A stretch of DNA of 47,993 nt from GCA-002727735 sp036159515 (GCA_036159515.1 JAYYEV010000063.1:1-47993); one strand, 5' to 3'; counted from the first letter of the stretch, positions 7,718-17,126 are shown. Made by a program: numbers and translations. The notes: generated from the letters alone by a model not told the origin.

Positions 7718-9007
7718 ATGGGATTTATAGAGTACATACATGCAAGGCAAATTTTAGATTCAAGAGGTAATCCTACTCTAGAAGTTGATGTGTATACATC
7801 AAATGGAGGCTTTGGTAGAGCAGCTGTTCCTTCTGGGGCCTCAACAGGAATTCATGAAGCAGTAGAATTAAGAGATGGCGATAAAGGAATTTACTTGGGC
7901 AAAGGTGTTTTAAAAGCAGTCCAAAATGTAAACACGATTTTAAGTGAAGAATTAAAAGGAATTTCTGTATTTGAACAAAGAGTAATTGATCAAACCATGA
8001 TCAGTTTAGACGGCACTCCAAATAAATCTAAGCTTGGTGCTAATGCTATTCTAGGTGTTTCATTGGCTTGTGCAAAAGCAGCTGCTTCAGAATTGGGAAG
8101 ACCATTATATAGTTACATAGGAGGGATAAATGCTACTACTTTACCTGTTCCTATGATGAATATTTTGAACGGAGGATCTCACGCAGATAATAAGATTGAT
8201 ATTCAAGAATTTATGGTCATGCCGTTTGGTGCCTCTAGCTTTAGTGAAGCACTCAGAATGGGAACAGAAGTATTCCATCATCTTAAAAATGTATTAAAGA
8301 AGAATGGAATGTCCACTAATGTGGGTGATGAAGGTGGATTTGCGCCTGCTTTAGGGTCGAATGAAGAAGCCATAGAAGTTGTATTAGAAGCTATCAATGC
8401 TGCTGGATATACGCCAGGAAAAGATATTTGGATTGCCTTAGACGCAGCTTCATCAGAGTTCTTTGATAAAAAAACAGGCAAATATACCTTTGAATCTACT
8501 GGAGACGTAATGGATTCAAAACAGCTTGTTGAATTTTGGACGGATTGGGTCAACAAGTACCCTATAATTTCAATTGAAGATGGACTTGACGAAGATGATT
8601 GGGAAGGCTGGAAAATGTTAACAGAAGAAGTAGGTGATAAATGTCAATTAGTTGGAGACGATTTGTTTGTTACAAATACAAAAAGACTCCAAAGAGGAAT
8701 TGAACAGCATACTGCGAACTCCATATTAATCAAGGTGAACCAAATTGGAAGCCTATCTGAAACGATAGATGCGGTAAATTTAGCCTCCAAAAATGGTTAT
8801 ACGGCAGTAATGAGCCATAGAAGTGGTGAAACTGAAGATAATACAATTGCTGATTTAGCAGTAGCGTTAAATACAGGTCAAATAAAAACAGGTTCAGCCT
8901 CAAGATCTGATAGAATGGCTAAGTACAATCAATTATTAAGAATTGAAGAACAACTGGCGAGTACGGCCTATTTTCCAGCAAAAGATTTCAAATTTTTGAA
9001 TGGCTAA
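7718..9007 (+). CDS. eno: Enolase
   Basis: Enolase converts 2-phosphoglycerate to phosphoenolpyruvate in glycolysis. The 429 residues match the family throughout: ARQILDSRGNPTLEVDV near the start, AAVPSGASTGIHEAVELRDG, the NVGDEGGFAP loop, the metal ligands in ALDAASSEF, SIEDGLDEDD and VGDDLFVTN, and the catalytic lysine and MSHRSGETED at about 370. It starts four bases after carA, so both are probably read from the carA promoter. A lysozyme-like gene begins three bases after its stop. Confidence 0.98.
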   Translation: MGFIEYIHARQILDSRGNPTLEVDVYTSNGGFGRAAVPSGASTGIHEAVELRDGDKGIYLGKGVLKAVQNVNTILSEELKGISVFEQRVIDQTMISLDGTPNKSKLGANAILGVSLACAKAAASELGRPLYSYIGGINATTLPVPMMNILNGGSHADNKIDIQEFMVMPFGASSFSEALRMGTEVFHHLKNVLKKNGMSTNVGDEGGFAPALGSNEEAIEVVLEAINAAGYTPGKDIWIALDAASSEFFDKKTGKYTFESTGDVMDSKQLVEFWTDWVNKYPIISIEDGLDEDDWEGWKMLTEEVGDKCQLVGDDLFVTNTKRLQRGIEQHTANSILIKVNQIGSLSETIDAVNLASKNGYTAVMSHRSGETEDNTIADLAVALNTGQIKTGSASRSDRMAKYNQLLRIEEQLASTAYFPAKDFKFLNG

Positions 9008-9010
9008 TGA

Positions 9011-9787
9011 ATGGTAGCGAAAAAGGTAAGAAATCGTTATAAAAGATGGTTTTTTATATTGTTAGGTCTAAATATTTTTTATTTCACCTTTCAGTTTTAC
9101 AACTTACCCAAATCTTATAATCAGTTTAAAAACTACTTTTCTCAACTCTTTTATTCACCAAAAGTTCCCACTGGTGCATACATTTATGGTATAGATGTTT
9201 CAGAATATCAAGGTATAATAAATTGGAAAAGTATATCTAAGATAAATGATGGGCACCAAATAAATTTTGTTATTATTCGATCAACAGCTGGAAAAAATAA
9301 AAGAGATCGATTCTTTACTTCCAATTTTCGAGAGGCTAAGAAGAATAATTTTATAAGAGGTGCTTATCACTATTATAGACCTAATGAAAATTCCAGTGAA
9401 CAGGCAAATAATTACATTAAAAATGTAAAATTAGCTTCTGGGGATTTGCCACCCATTTTAGATATTGAAAAAATAAGCAGTGTCCAAAGCCTTAAAAGTC
9501 TAAAGACAGGTATAAAAAATTGGTTGGAAATCATTGAAGATCATTATGGCATAAAGCCCATGATATATACAGGTGCACATTACTTCAATGATCATTTAAA
9601 AGATGAATTCACTAATTATATTATCTGGATAGCAAATTATAATAAAGTTGAAGATCCCTTAAGGAACCAAAATTGGTCCTTTTGGCAGTTTTCTGACAAT
9701 GGAACTGTTCCTGGTATAAAAGGTCCAGTGGATCTGGATTTATTCAATGGGAATTTAGTGGAATTCAAAAAATATCTCTTAAAATAA
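9011..9787 (+). CDS. GH25 family lysozyme-like protein, membrane-anchored
   Basis: The 258-residue protein has one hydrophobic segment at about 13-30 and then a GH25 (Cellosyl/M1 type) muramidase fold. Visible family elements are YGIDVSEYQG with Asp62, RGAYHYYRP (about 116-124), the catalytic-type PPILDIEK (about 143-150), and WQFSDNGTVPG near the end. GH25 enzymes cleave the muramic acid-glucosamine bond of peptidoglycan. The N-terminal anchor suggests the domain faces the periplasm. The gene sits three bases after eno, probably by operon extension rather than shared function. Confidence 0.85.
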   Translation: MVAKKVRNRYKRWFFILLGLNIFYFTFQFYNLPKSYNQFKNYFSQLFYSPKVPTGAYIYGIDVSEYQGIINWKSISKINDGHQINFVIIRSTAGKNKRDRFFTSNFREAKKNNFIRGAYHYYRPNENSSEQANNYIKNVKLASGDLPPILDIEKISSVQSLKSLKTGIKNWLEIIEDHYGIKPMIYTGAHYFNDHLKDEFTNYIIWIANYNKVEDPLRNQNWSFWQFSDNGTVPGIKGPVDLDLFNGNLVEFKKYLLK

Positions 9788-9823
9788 ATGATTTATTGTT
9801 TCTTTGTCAATTAAAATTTTGCC

Positions 9824-12052
9824 ATGAGTGATCATAAAATTATTTGTTATACGAAAACTGATGAGGCTCCTGCCCTTGCTACCTATTCATTTTTACCGAT
9901 TGTCAATGCATTTTCAAAGCAAGCGGGGGTTAAGATAGTCTTAAAGGATATTTCCTTAGCAGCTAGGATTTTATCTCAATTTTCATCTTATTTATCTAAA
10001 GACCAAATTGTTTCAGATGATTTAAATTACCTAGGTCAATTAGCTAAATCTCCTGAGGCTAATATCATAAAACTACCTAATATTAGCGCCTCTATTCCTC
10101 AATTAAAGGCTGCAATTAAAGAATTACAGTCAAAAGGATATTCAGTTCCAAGTTATCCAGAGGAACCAAATAACGCTGCTGATGTAGAAATAAAGAAAAT
10201 ATATGACAAGATTAAAGGAAGTGCTGTAAACCCTGTTTTAAGAGAAGGTAACTCAGATAGAAGAGCACCTAAAGCAGTAAAAAATTATGCTAAAAAAAAC
10301 CCGCATTCTATGGGTGCTTGGTCAACAAACTCAAAAACCGTAGTGTCTAGTATGAGTGATGGTGATTTTTTTGGTAGTGAAAAGTCACATACTTGTCATA
10401 ATGATTCTATAGTAGATATCGTATTAAACACTAAAAACGGGGATACAATTACATTAAAAGAAAATATTTCTTTAATGAAAGGAGAGGTAATAGATTCTGC
10501 TACATTAAATATGGATAAGCTAGGCATATTCTTTAGCGATCAAATTCGAAAAGCTAAAGATGAAAACCTGCTTTTCTCCTTGCATATGAAAGCCACTATG
10601 ATGAAAGTTTCAGATCCCATTATTTTTGGGAAATGTGTAGAGGTTTTTTATGCCCCTATTTTTGAAAAATACAGTCAACAGCTAAATCAAGCTGGAGTAG
10701 ACGTAAATAATGGCTCTGGAAATTTATTTTCAAAAATAGATGAAATGCCCAATGAAATAAAAGATCAAATCTATACAGATTTAAAAGCTATTTCTTTGGA
10801 ACTACCTGATTTAGCCATGGTGGATTCTGATAAAGGGATTTCCAATTTACATGTCCCTAGTGATGTGATTATAGACGCTTCTATGCCAGCGATGATAAGA
10901 AGTTCAGGGAAAATGTGGAATAAAAATGGTGAATTACAAGATACATTAGCTGTGATTCCAGATAGAAGTTATTCAAGTATTTATAAAGCAACCATAGAGT
11001 TTTGTAAAGAAAATGGAGCTTTTGATCCTACTGTAATGGGAAGTGTTTCAAATGTAGGGTTGATGGCGCAAAAGGCTGAAGAGTACGGCTCACACGATAA
11101 GACATTTCAAGTTGACACTAAAGGAACAATAGAAGTCGTCAGTAAAACTGGCGATGTGCTTTTATCTCAGGCCGTAAACGATGGTGATATTTTTAGGATG
11201 TGTCAAGTAAAAGATGCTCCCATACAAGATTGGGTTAAATTGGCTGTGTCAAGGGCACGTGCAACAAGTACACCTGCAGTATTTTGGCTTGATGATAATA
11301 GATCTCATGATAGAGAGCTTATTGCTAAAGTACACACTTATCTAAGAGATCATGATACTGAAAATCTAGAGATACTTATCATGTCACCATTTGATGCGAC
11401 TAATTATACCTTACAGAGAGTGGCAAAAGGTCTAGATACTATTTCAGTAACTGGAAATGTATTAAGAGATTATTTAACTGATTTATTTCCCATTTTAGAA
11501 CTGGGTACAAGCGCAAAGATGTTGTCTATAGTACCTCTAATGAATGGGGGTGGTTTATTTGAAACAGGTGCAGGTGGATCTGCTCCAAAGCATGTTCAGC
11601 AGTTTGAAAATGAAGGATACCTAAGATGGGATTCGTTGGGTGAATTTTTAGCCTTAGCAGTTTCTTTAGAACATTTTGCCGAAAAGTATAATGACGAAAA
11701 ATGCAAAACTCTTGGCATGTGTCTTGATCAAGCTACAGAGAAGTTACTACAGGAAAATAAATCTCCTGCTAGACGGCTGGGTAAAATCGATAATAGAGGA
11801 AGTCATTTTTATTTAGCTTTATATTGGGCTGAGGCTTTAGTGAACCAAAGTGTAAATTTAGAATTAGCTAAAACCTTTTCTTCACTTTATTCTTCTTTGA
11901 AAAAAAATTCTGATCAGATTGATAAGGAATTGATAGGTGCTCAAGGAAGTGCACAAGATTTAGGGGGGTATTATTTACCTGACAATGAATTAGCAACCAA
12001 ATCTATGAGGCCAAGTGATACATTAAATCAAATTATAGATCAATTTTTTTAA
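9824..12052 (+). CDS. icd: Monomeric NADP-dependent isocitrate dehydrogenase
   Basis: The 742-residue protein belongs to the monomeric isocitrate dehydrogenase family (usual length about 740), which oxidises isocitrate to 2-oxoglutarate with NADP. Recognisable blocks are CYTKTDEAPALATYSFLPIV near the N-terminus, SDRRAPKAVKNYAKKNPH with GAWSTNSKT (about 146-170), KATMMKVSDPIIFG (about 258-271), IPDRSYSSIYKATIEFCKENG, and GGGLFETGAGGSAPKHV. The ATG follows an AAATTTTG sequence by two bases, a weak -7-like element, so a nearly leaderless mRNA is possible. It ends two bases from the stop of a convergent gene. Confidence 0.95.
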   Translation: MSDHKIICYTKTDEAPALATYSFLPIVNAFSKQAGVKIVLKDISLAARILSQFSSYLSKDQIVSDDLNYLGQLAKSPEANIIKLPNISASIPQLKAAIKELQSKGYSVPSYPEEPNNAADVEIKKIYDKIKGSAVNPVLREGNSDRRAPKAVKNYAKKNPHSMGAWSTNSKTVVSSMSDGDFFGSEKSHTCHNDSIVDIVLNTKNGDTITLKENISLMKGEVIDSATLNMDKLGIFFSDQIRKAKDENLLFSLHMKATMMKVSDPIIFGKCVEVFYAPIFEKYSQQLNQAGVDVNNGSGNLFSKIDEMPNEIKDQIYTDLKAISLELPDLAMVDSDKGISNLHVPSDVIIDASMPAMIRSSGKMWNKNGELQDTLAVIPDRSYSSIYKATIEFCKENGAFDPTVMGSVSNVGLMAQKAEEYGSHDKTFQVDTKGTIEVVSKTGDVLLSQAVNDGDIFRMCQVKDAPIQDWVKLAVSRARATSTPAVFWLDDNRSHDRELIAKVHTYLRDHDTENLEILIMSPFDATNYTLQRVAKGLDTISVTGNVLRDYLTDLFPILELGTSAKMLSIVPLMNGGGLFETGAGGSAPKHVQQFENEGYLRWDSLGEFLALAVSLEHFAEKYNDEKCKTLGMCLDQATEKLLQENKSPARRLGKIDNRGSHFYLALYWAEALVNQSVNLELAKTFSSLYSSLKKNSDQIDKELIGAQGSAQDLGGYYLPDNELATKSMRPSDTLNQIIDQFF

Positions 12053-12054
12053 AA

Positions 12055-14226
12055 TTAAAATTGAAACCGTAGTTGTGCTCTAACATCAGATTTTGAAAAA
12101 TCATTGATTTGATTATATCCTGAGCCTATACTGGTTCGATTAGTATAGAACCAATTTCCATACCTCAACCAAAGGTCTATTCCTTTTTTAAATTGATACC
12201 TAAGTGTTATATATGATCTAGCTCCTTGATAGTAGTAAGCAGGAATCCTGAAATAATATAGTACATCATTTTCATAACTATAAATTCTAGAATTGTACGA
12301 GTCGGTATCAAATAATGCAAACCTTGCATTAAAAGAAAGTTTACTTTCTTTAGGTTTGTATATGACGTCTTGAGCTATCAATAATCCACTCTCAGATTGA
12401 CCTCCTGTCCTTTCATAAGTCATGTATTCAATTCTACTTCTAAGACGCAATGATTCTGTAATTAATACATTAAAATTTACCCTGTAGTTCCATTGATCAG
12501 CAATACCAACTTCCTTTAATTCCAAATCATTATTTAGTGAATTGTAGGGTCTGTTTCTATGTCTAACTCTTCCATAAATATCAAGCTTTTTTGATGGATG
12601 GTAAACTAACTGTAAAAAACCATCTAATCCAGTTGTATTTGGTTGATCAACTTGGTATTTCATCCATGGGAACTTAAATTGATCAAAATAGGAAGAAATT
12701 TCCCAATGGTTATTTATTTTAAATTGTAAACCAGCATAAAGACCTTCTTCATTTATGGTATTGCTGTTTTCAGAAATTGCACTTGAAAAATTTCCTTGAA
12801 AATCTCTGTCATAATCACGATACAATATGGATAATGCTAAATTTGGGTGAAGAGATGCAAGTAGGCAATGTAGCTGAGCACTCCCTCCACTTAAACTTCT
12901 GCTTACTTCACCAAATACATTAATATTTCGTTTTATTAAGCTATAATGCGCTCCATTTACCCAGTTAATATTATTGTTAAATTGAAATTGACTATACATC
13001 GATAGATTACGATTTATTTCTCCACGATAGTAGGTTACCGTACTTATACCTCCTATAGTCAGGAAATTATTTTTATACGCTATTTCTGTGCCAGCTATGT
13101 TTTCTTCTAATGCATCTTTGTCTCGTAATTCGGCTACAGTAGTATGTAGGCCAGAAGCTTGAAAACTACTAATCGTGAGGTCACCATCACTTGATAAGGA
13201 GTCGCTAGTAATATTAGCATCTATTCTTTTTTTTGAGCCAAAGACAAGAATGTGTAGTTGATTAAAATTCAAAGCCACTGCTGCCCCTCTCATAAACAGA
13301 TTTTCGTCAAGTGATGCATAGGGTCTAATACCTATAGGATTTCTTTTTATAGCCATAGGATTGGATGTTTTTCCTGCAGCTAAACCAGACCAAAAAGTTA
13401 GCCCTTGTCCAAGTTGAATATGGAAATCACCCAATGCTAAGCCTTTTATCTTACCTACTTCTCTCAAATAAAAATGAGCAGAATAAAAATCAAAGCCAAC
13501 AGTTGTAGGTTGATTGAAAAGTTGGTCTGCTCTTTTATTGGGAAGTAAAGATTCACCAGCATCTTTTTCTGCTGTAAATCCAATACTTAAATGATTTTGG
13601 TATTTAAATCTATATCTCAAATATATGTTATCGGGTGAACCAACCTGTTTGGAGTTTGGTGAATTTAGCCAGTTGCTATCAGATAATTCTTGTTGTCCTT
13701 CTACCTTGTTAAGAACTCTTGAATATCTTAGGAACATATCATTTTTACCTCTGGTAAGCATATCTGATAACGTTAGGTGTGAAGCATCAATTTCGTCACT
13801 AACTTTGATAAAAGGAATTATTTTTCTAATGTCAGTTGGGGTAATACTACTGATTGTTTGTAGTTCATAAATGGTAAGTAGTTTTCCGTGTTTCTCAATA
13901 TGATTTAAAATATCAATGATTTGAAAATCACTAAGCAAATGCAATTGTTTTAAGTCAAATTTTATATTTCTTTTGTTCAGATTGATTGGATGTTCGTAGT
14001 AGTGACTCAGCTGATCAAAAAGGGTGGTATAATCTAAATTTTCATCTTCATTGTTTTCTGCTATGTTCTCAATCCGTTGCTCTAATATGTATTGTTTCTT
14101 CATTTCTTTGGCTGAAACATGCGTTTGAAGACCCAATTTATATTGATAACCTTTGGAAGAGTCATATTGAGAGACTGAAAAAAATGGAAGGAAAAAACCA
14201 ATAGTATATAGAAGGTACTTTTTCAA
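12055..14226 (-). CDS. Helix-hairpin-helix outer-membrane beta-barrel protein
   Basis: The 723-residue protein begins with a signal peptide (about 1-19). A periplasmic region with helix-hairpin-helix-like repeats follows (about 75-140), including PINLNKRN and LTIYELQTISSI; this resembles ComEA-type HHH domains. The remaining about 570 residues alternate polar and aromatic residues in barrel-strand fashion and end in a terminal Phe (VRAQLRFQF), typical for outer-membrane barrels. Proteins of this layout are widespread in Bacteroidota but I know no established function. It is two bases downstream of a PorV/FadL-like gene and almost certainly co-transcribed with it. Confidence 0.7.
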   Translation of the reverse strand: MKKYLLYTIGFFLPFFSVSQYDSSKGYQYKLGLQTHVSAKEMKKQYILEQRIENIAENNEDENLDYTTLFDQLSHYYEHPINLNKRNIKFDLKQLHLLSDFQIIDILNHIEKHGKLLTIYELQTISSITPTDIRKIIPFIKVSDEIDASHLTLSDMLTRGKNDMFLRYSRVLNKVEGQQELSDSNWLNSPNSKQVGSPDNIYLRYRFKYQNHLSIGFTAEKDAGESLLPNKRADQLFNQPTTVGFDFYSAHFYLREVGKIKGLALGDFHIQLGQGLTFWSGLAAGKTSNPMAIKRNPIGIRPYASLDENLFMRGAAVALNFNQLHILVFGSKKRIDANITSDSLSSDGDLTISSFQASGLHTTVAELRDKDALEENIAGTEIAYKNNFLTIGGISTVTYYRGEINRNLSMYSQFQFNNNINWVNGAHYSLIKRNINVFGEVSRSLSGGSAQLHCLLASLHPNLALSILYRDYDRDFQGNFSSAISENSNTINEEGLYAGLQFKINNHWEISSYFDQFKFPWMKYQVDQPNTTGLDGFLQLVYHPSKKLDIYGRVRHRNRPYNSLNNDLELKEVGIADQWNYRVNFNVLITESLRLRSRIEYMTYERTGGQSESGLLIAQDVIYKPKESKLSFNARFALFDTDSYNSRIYSYENDVLYYFRIPAYYYQGARSYITLRYQFKKGIDLWLRYGNWFYTNRTSIGSGYNQINDFSKSDVRAQLRFQF

Positions 14227-14228
14227 TT

Positions 14229-15044
14229 TTAATTGAACTGATAAGCAATGCCAAAATCAGGGCTCCAGCCAAGAATTTGATGTATTTGTGTAGCGAAAAC
14301 CAATTGGATTTGGTTTAAGTGAACATTTATGCCTAACGAAGCTAAAGATGGGTTTGTTCCAATACCACCTCTAATACTTACTTTTTTATTTGGGCTATAT
14401 TGTATTGCAGTAATAAATGATAATGGATAAACCATATCTTTCTTTATGCCCGCTTGTAAACTAAGGTCAGGTGAAAAGTGATAGCCAGCAGCAAATTGTA
14501 TTACTGTAGGGATTCTTTCGTTAGCATAATCATCAATTTTTGAAAATGTAGGATTTATAAGAGAAAATCCAACGTGTAATTCATTTGTTAGGTTTGCTGC
14601 AAATCCAACATCTGTAGATAAGATTGATTTAGAATTATAAAATTCACCTGAATTAATATGATGATAATTTAATTTTATACCGCTTGAAATGTTTTCTCCA
14701 AGTTTCATTGCATATCCAAATCCAGTTGAGTTTATTTGAAAATAATCATTACCATAATTTGAATAATTAATACCAAATGCACCTTTTTTAGAGCAAATAC
14801 CTACGACTACGTTTGTAGTTGTAAAATCACTTAATAAAAAAGGTTGATGAAAACTAATACCAATTGTACTTTTTTCTAAATGTTGGAGTTGCCCCATATT
14901 ATAATTAATGGACCAAACATCTACATTATTTGCGTCAAGGCCAGCTAACGCAGTGCTGTTAGGACCAGAGGACGCAATTAATTGGCAATCTCCTTCATTA
15001 CTAAAACCCAGCCATAACAAGAGGATGATCGCAATTTTTTTCAT
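14229..15044 (-). CDS. PorV/PorQ-like outer-membrane barrel protein
   Basis: The 271-residue protein has a signal peptide (MKKIAIILLLWLGFS, cleavage near residue 20). It then has SSGPNSTALAGLDANNVDVWSINYN, the 'gene-rich in A/G before a first strand' start seen in PorV/PorQ and FadL-like proteins, followed by regular amphipathic strands and a terminal AYQFN. It is probably an outer-membrane barrel. PorV-type proteins serve as shuttle or attachment factors in type IX secretion, but this short member may be unrelated to that role. It directly precedes the HHH-barrel gene. Confidence 0.6.
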   Translation of the reverse strand: MKKIAIILLLWLGFSNEGDCQLIASSGPNSTALAGLDANNVDVWSINYNMGQLQHLEKSTIGISFHQPFLLSDFTTTNVVVGICSKKGAFGINYSNYGNDYFQINSTGFGYAMKLGENISSGIKLNYHHINSGEFYNSKSILSTDVGFAANLTNELHVGFSLINPTFSKIDDYANERIPTVIQFAAGYHFSPDLSLQAGIKKDMVYPLSFITAIQYSPNKKVSIRGGIGTNPSLASLGINVHLNQIQLVFATQIHQILGWSPDFGIAYQFN

Positions 15045-15062
15045 TTAATGAATTTACTGAAT

Positions 15063-15091
15063 TAATTTAAATGCTAGTAAACATTAAATTA
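15063..15091. repeat. Inverted repeat at the trmB 3' end
   Basis: TAATTTAAATG (15063-15073) and CATTAAATTA (15082-15091) form a ten-pair hairpin with one bulged A and an eight-base loop. It overlaps the trmB stop. Neither strand has a clean T-run behind it, so it may slow or process the transcript between trmB and the barrel genes rather than end it. Confidence 0.35.
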
Positions 15092-15755
15092 TTGACAAGG
15101 AAAGATATTTTATCTTAATGCCATTTTGCAACCACTTTTTTTCATAAAAAGTTCTGTAGGATAAAATTTCCTTGAGATTTTCATCAATTTTTTCGCTAGG
15201 ATCATCTATGTTCTTTATGTTATGTAGAATCTTGTAATGATATAATTGTATTTGTTCTAGGGTGTATTCGTACAGTAGTTGACTATCTGTTTTTAAATGA
15301 ATTATTCCTTCCGAGTTTAATATTTCTCTGTACCGTTCAATAAACAGTGGTGAGGTTAGTCTTTTTCTGGGTTTTTTAGGTTGAGGATCAGAGAATGTTA
15401 ACCAAATTTCATTGACTTCGTTGGGTTTAAAGAATTTGGTAATAAAGTCCACCTTTGTTCTTAAAAATCGAACATTAGTTAAATTATTTTCAATTGCAGT
15501 TTTTGCCCCCTTCCAAAGTCTGGCTCCTTTAATGTCAATACCAATGTAATTTATGTTAGGTGTTCTAGATGCTAAACTTGTGGTGTATTCTCCTCTACCG
15601 CAACCTAATTCAAGAATGATATTATTGTCATTTTGGAATTCTTTGTTCCAATTACCCTTTAATTCAGATTGTTTAGAATTGTAATGAAGAGTTGGTTGAA
15701 ATAAATTTTTAAATGTTTCATTTTCATTGAACCTCTTCAGTTTATCCTTGCCCAT
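15084..15755 (-). CDS. trmB: tRNA (guanine-N7)-methyltransferase
   Basis: TrmB makes 7-methylguanosine at position 46 of tRNA using S-adenosylmethionine. The ATG at 15755 gives MGKDKLKRFNENETFKN, the typical Bacteroidota start. An upstream in-frame extension exists but lies entirely inside gldC. The SAM-binding motif LELGCGRGEYT (about 48-58), GIDIKGARLWKGAK, and the signature LTFSDPQPKKPRKR are clear. Length is 223 residues. The start overlaps the gldC end by 14 bases, so the two are translationally coupled. Confidence 0.93.
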   Translation of the reverse strand: MGKDKLKRFNENETFKNLFQPTLHYNSKQSELKGNWNKEFQNDNNIILELGCGRGEYTTSLASRTPNINYIGIDIKGARLWKGAKTAIENNLTNVRFLRTKVDFITKFFKPNEVNEIWLTFSDPQPKKPRKRLTSPLFIERYREILNSEGIIHLKTDSQLLYEYTLEQIQLYHYKILHNIKNIDDPSEKIDENLKEILSYRTFYEKKWLQNGIKIKYLSLSII

Positions 15756-16116
15756 CTCCATCAAATTTTCCGCTTTTAGGCAAAATTTTAGTTTTTTCTC
15801 CAAAAAACTCTGCAAAATCGCGCATTGCATTAGCTAATTGATCTTCGGATGTTGCCCTTTCATATGTGTTAGCAATGGTCATAAATGACTGGAAAATCAT
15901 CATATTCATTTCTTCGATTGACATCTTTTTTGTCCAAAGATCAAGATTGAAAGTCTCCTTATTTTTAGCGTTCCAGAAATACATTAATGCAGCAGACGCT
16001 TCTTCTTTTTTGTTATTTTCTTGAGTTGAACGCCAGTTTATAGATTCTGGAATCATGTTTTCATCCATGATGACATCTACAGTAAGTGTCTCTTTTTTTT
16101 CTTTATTAGGGTTCAT
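15742..16116 (-). CDS. gldC: Gliding motility accessory protein GldC
   Basis: The 124-residue protein matches GldC of flavobacteria: LTVDVIMDENMIPESINW near the start, ASAALMYFWNAKNKETFNLDLWTKKM (about 40-65), then MMIFQSFMTIANTYERAT and MRDFAEFFGEK. GldC has no signal peptide and is thought to be a cytoplasmic accessory protein that improves gliding and type IX secretion without being essential. It overlaps gldB by 11 bases, matching the gldB-gldC pair known from Flavobacterium johnsoniae. The C-terminal dozen residues beyond the family core overlap trmB. Confidence 0.9.
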   Translation of the reverse strand: MNPNKEKKETLTVDVIMDENMIPESINWRSTQENNKKEEASAALMYFWNAKNKETFNLDLWTKKMSIEEMNMMIFQSFMTIANTYERATSEDQLANAMRDFAEFFGEKTKILPKSGKFDGDGQG

Positions 16117-17125
16117 AATGTTTTAGTAATTTTTGAATATTATTTTCTTTCATCAATTCAATTATATCTAGATTGTTAATATCCATGTAATCCTTAATAA
16201 TTTCATAACCTAGCCAAATACCTATGGTTGATGGTGAATCAGGGCCAAAACTTTTTGTGTAAGGACCCTCTTGAAAAAATGGATCTACTAAGGAAGGGTC
16301 TTTATTGTAAAGTAGTTTTTCATCAATGATAAATCTCCAGATGTATTCTTCATTTTTTTTGCACCAGTTGAGTTCTTCTTTGGTGTACCTAAATTTGTTT
16401 TCGTCATTTTCAAATGGTAGTATTTTGTCCATTATGTATGCAATTTTTCCGTAAGATAACATGCGTGCAAGAAGTTCATCACCCATTTGTTGAAAGTGGT
16501 GAGTCATTAGAAAACTAAAAAACACATCAGAAATAATATATTTTTTATCCATTTTCTGTTTATAGTAATTTGGGAATGTATTTGGTGGTAACATTTTAAC
16601 TATTTCATTATCTTTTCCAAGATACATGTCCAAGCCTATCCAGATGATATGATCATTTTCTAACACAGTAGCATTAAAATTCGAGTAAAAGGTGCCTACT
16701 TGAGCCTGAGTTATTCCCGCATTAAAAATGGTAGAGTAATTAGCCATACCTACACTAATTTTTTCTTTGTAATCTTCAAAGTCAGTGAATGTAGCTGCTA
16801 TGTTTTTGAAAATTTTCTTCATACTGCTATCATCTAGAAAGTGCTGCAAAGTTGGGATTGCAAATGAATCAATTTTTTCTGGATATATAAGGTGATCTTT
16901 CTCGCCAGCTCTGATCATTTTCGTATAAAAATTTTCATATAATTCTGGATAGTTTTTTAACATTTCATGAAGTTGTTTTGCATCACCAGAAAGAAAAACA
17001 GGGTTTAAATCAACACAACTAACTTTAACTAATTTGGATTCATCTAAGTAGAATGAGTTGGTAGTTTCTTCACATCCCAATAGTGACAAAACAAAGAATA
17101 AAAAATAAAATTGTAACCTTTTCAT
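16106..17125 (-). CDS. gldB: Gliding motility lipoprotein GldB
   Basis: The 339-residue protein has a lipoprotein signal with the lipobox LLGC and Cys18. GldB-type features follow: KVSCVDLNP, TFYSNFNATVLENDHIIWIGLDMYLG (about 145-170), and GIWLGYEIIKDYM near the C-terminus. GldB is a lipoprotein required for gliding in F. johnsoniae. Presence does not prove that this organism glides, since many non-gliding Bacteroidota keep gldB. The pair gldB-gldC with nadE nearby is a conserved flavobacterial neighbourhood. The start lies beside a palindrome at 17127-17146. Confidence 0.88.
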   Translation of the reverse strand: MKRLQFYFLFFVLSLLGCEETTNSFYLDESKLVKVSCVDLNPVFLSGDAKQLHEMLKNYPELYENFYTKMIRAGEKDHLIYPEKIDSFAIPTLQHFLDDSSMKKIFKNIAATFTDFEDYKEKISVGMANYSTIFNAGITQAQVGTFYSNFNATVLENDHIIWIGLDMYLGKDNEIVKMLPPNTFPNYYKQKMDKKYIISDVFFSFLMTHHFQQMGDELLARMLSYGKIAYIMDKILPFENDENKFRYTKEELNWCKKNEEYIWRFIIDEKLLYNKDPSLVDPFFQEGPYTKSFGPDSPSTIGIWLGYEIIKDYMDINNLDIIELMKENNIQKLLKHYEP

Positions 17126-17126
17126 A

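Noticed and set aside
15756..15830. N-terminal extension of trmB
   Set aside because: The added 25 residues overlap gldC entirely and do not resemble TrmB; MGKDKLKRF at 15755 is the family start.
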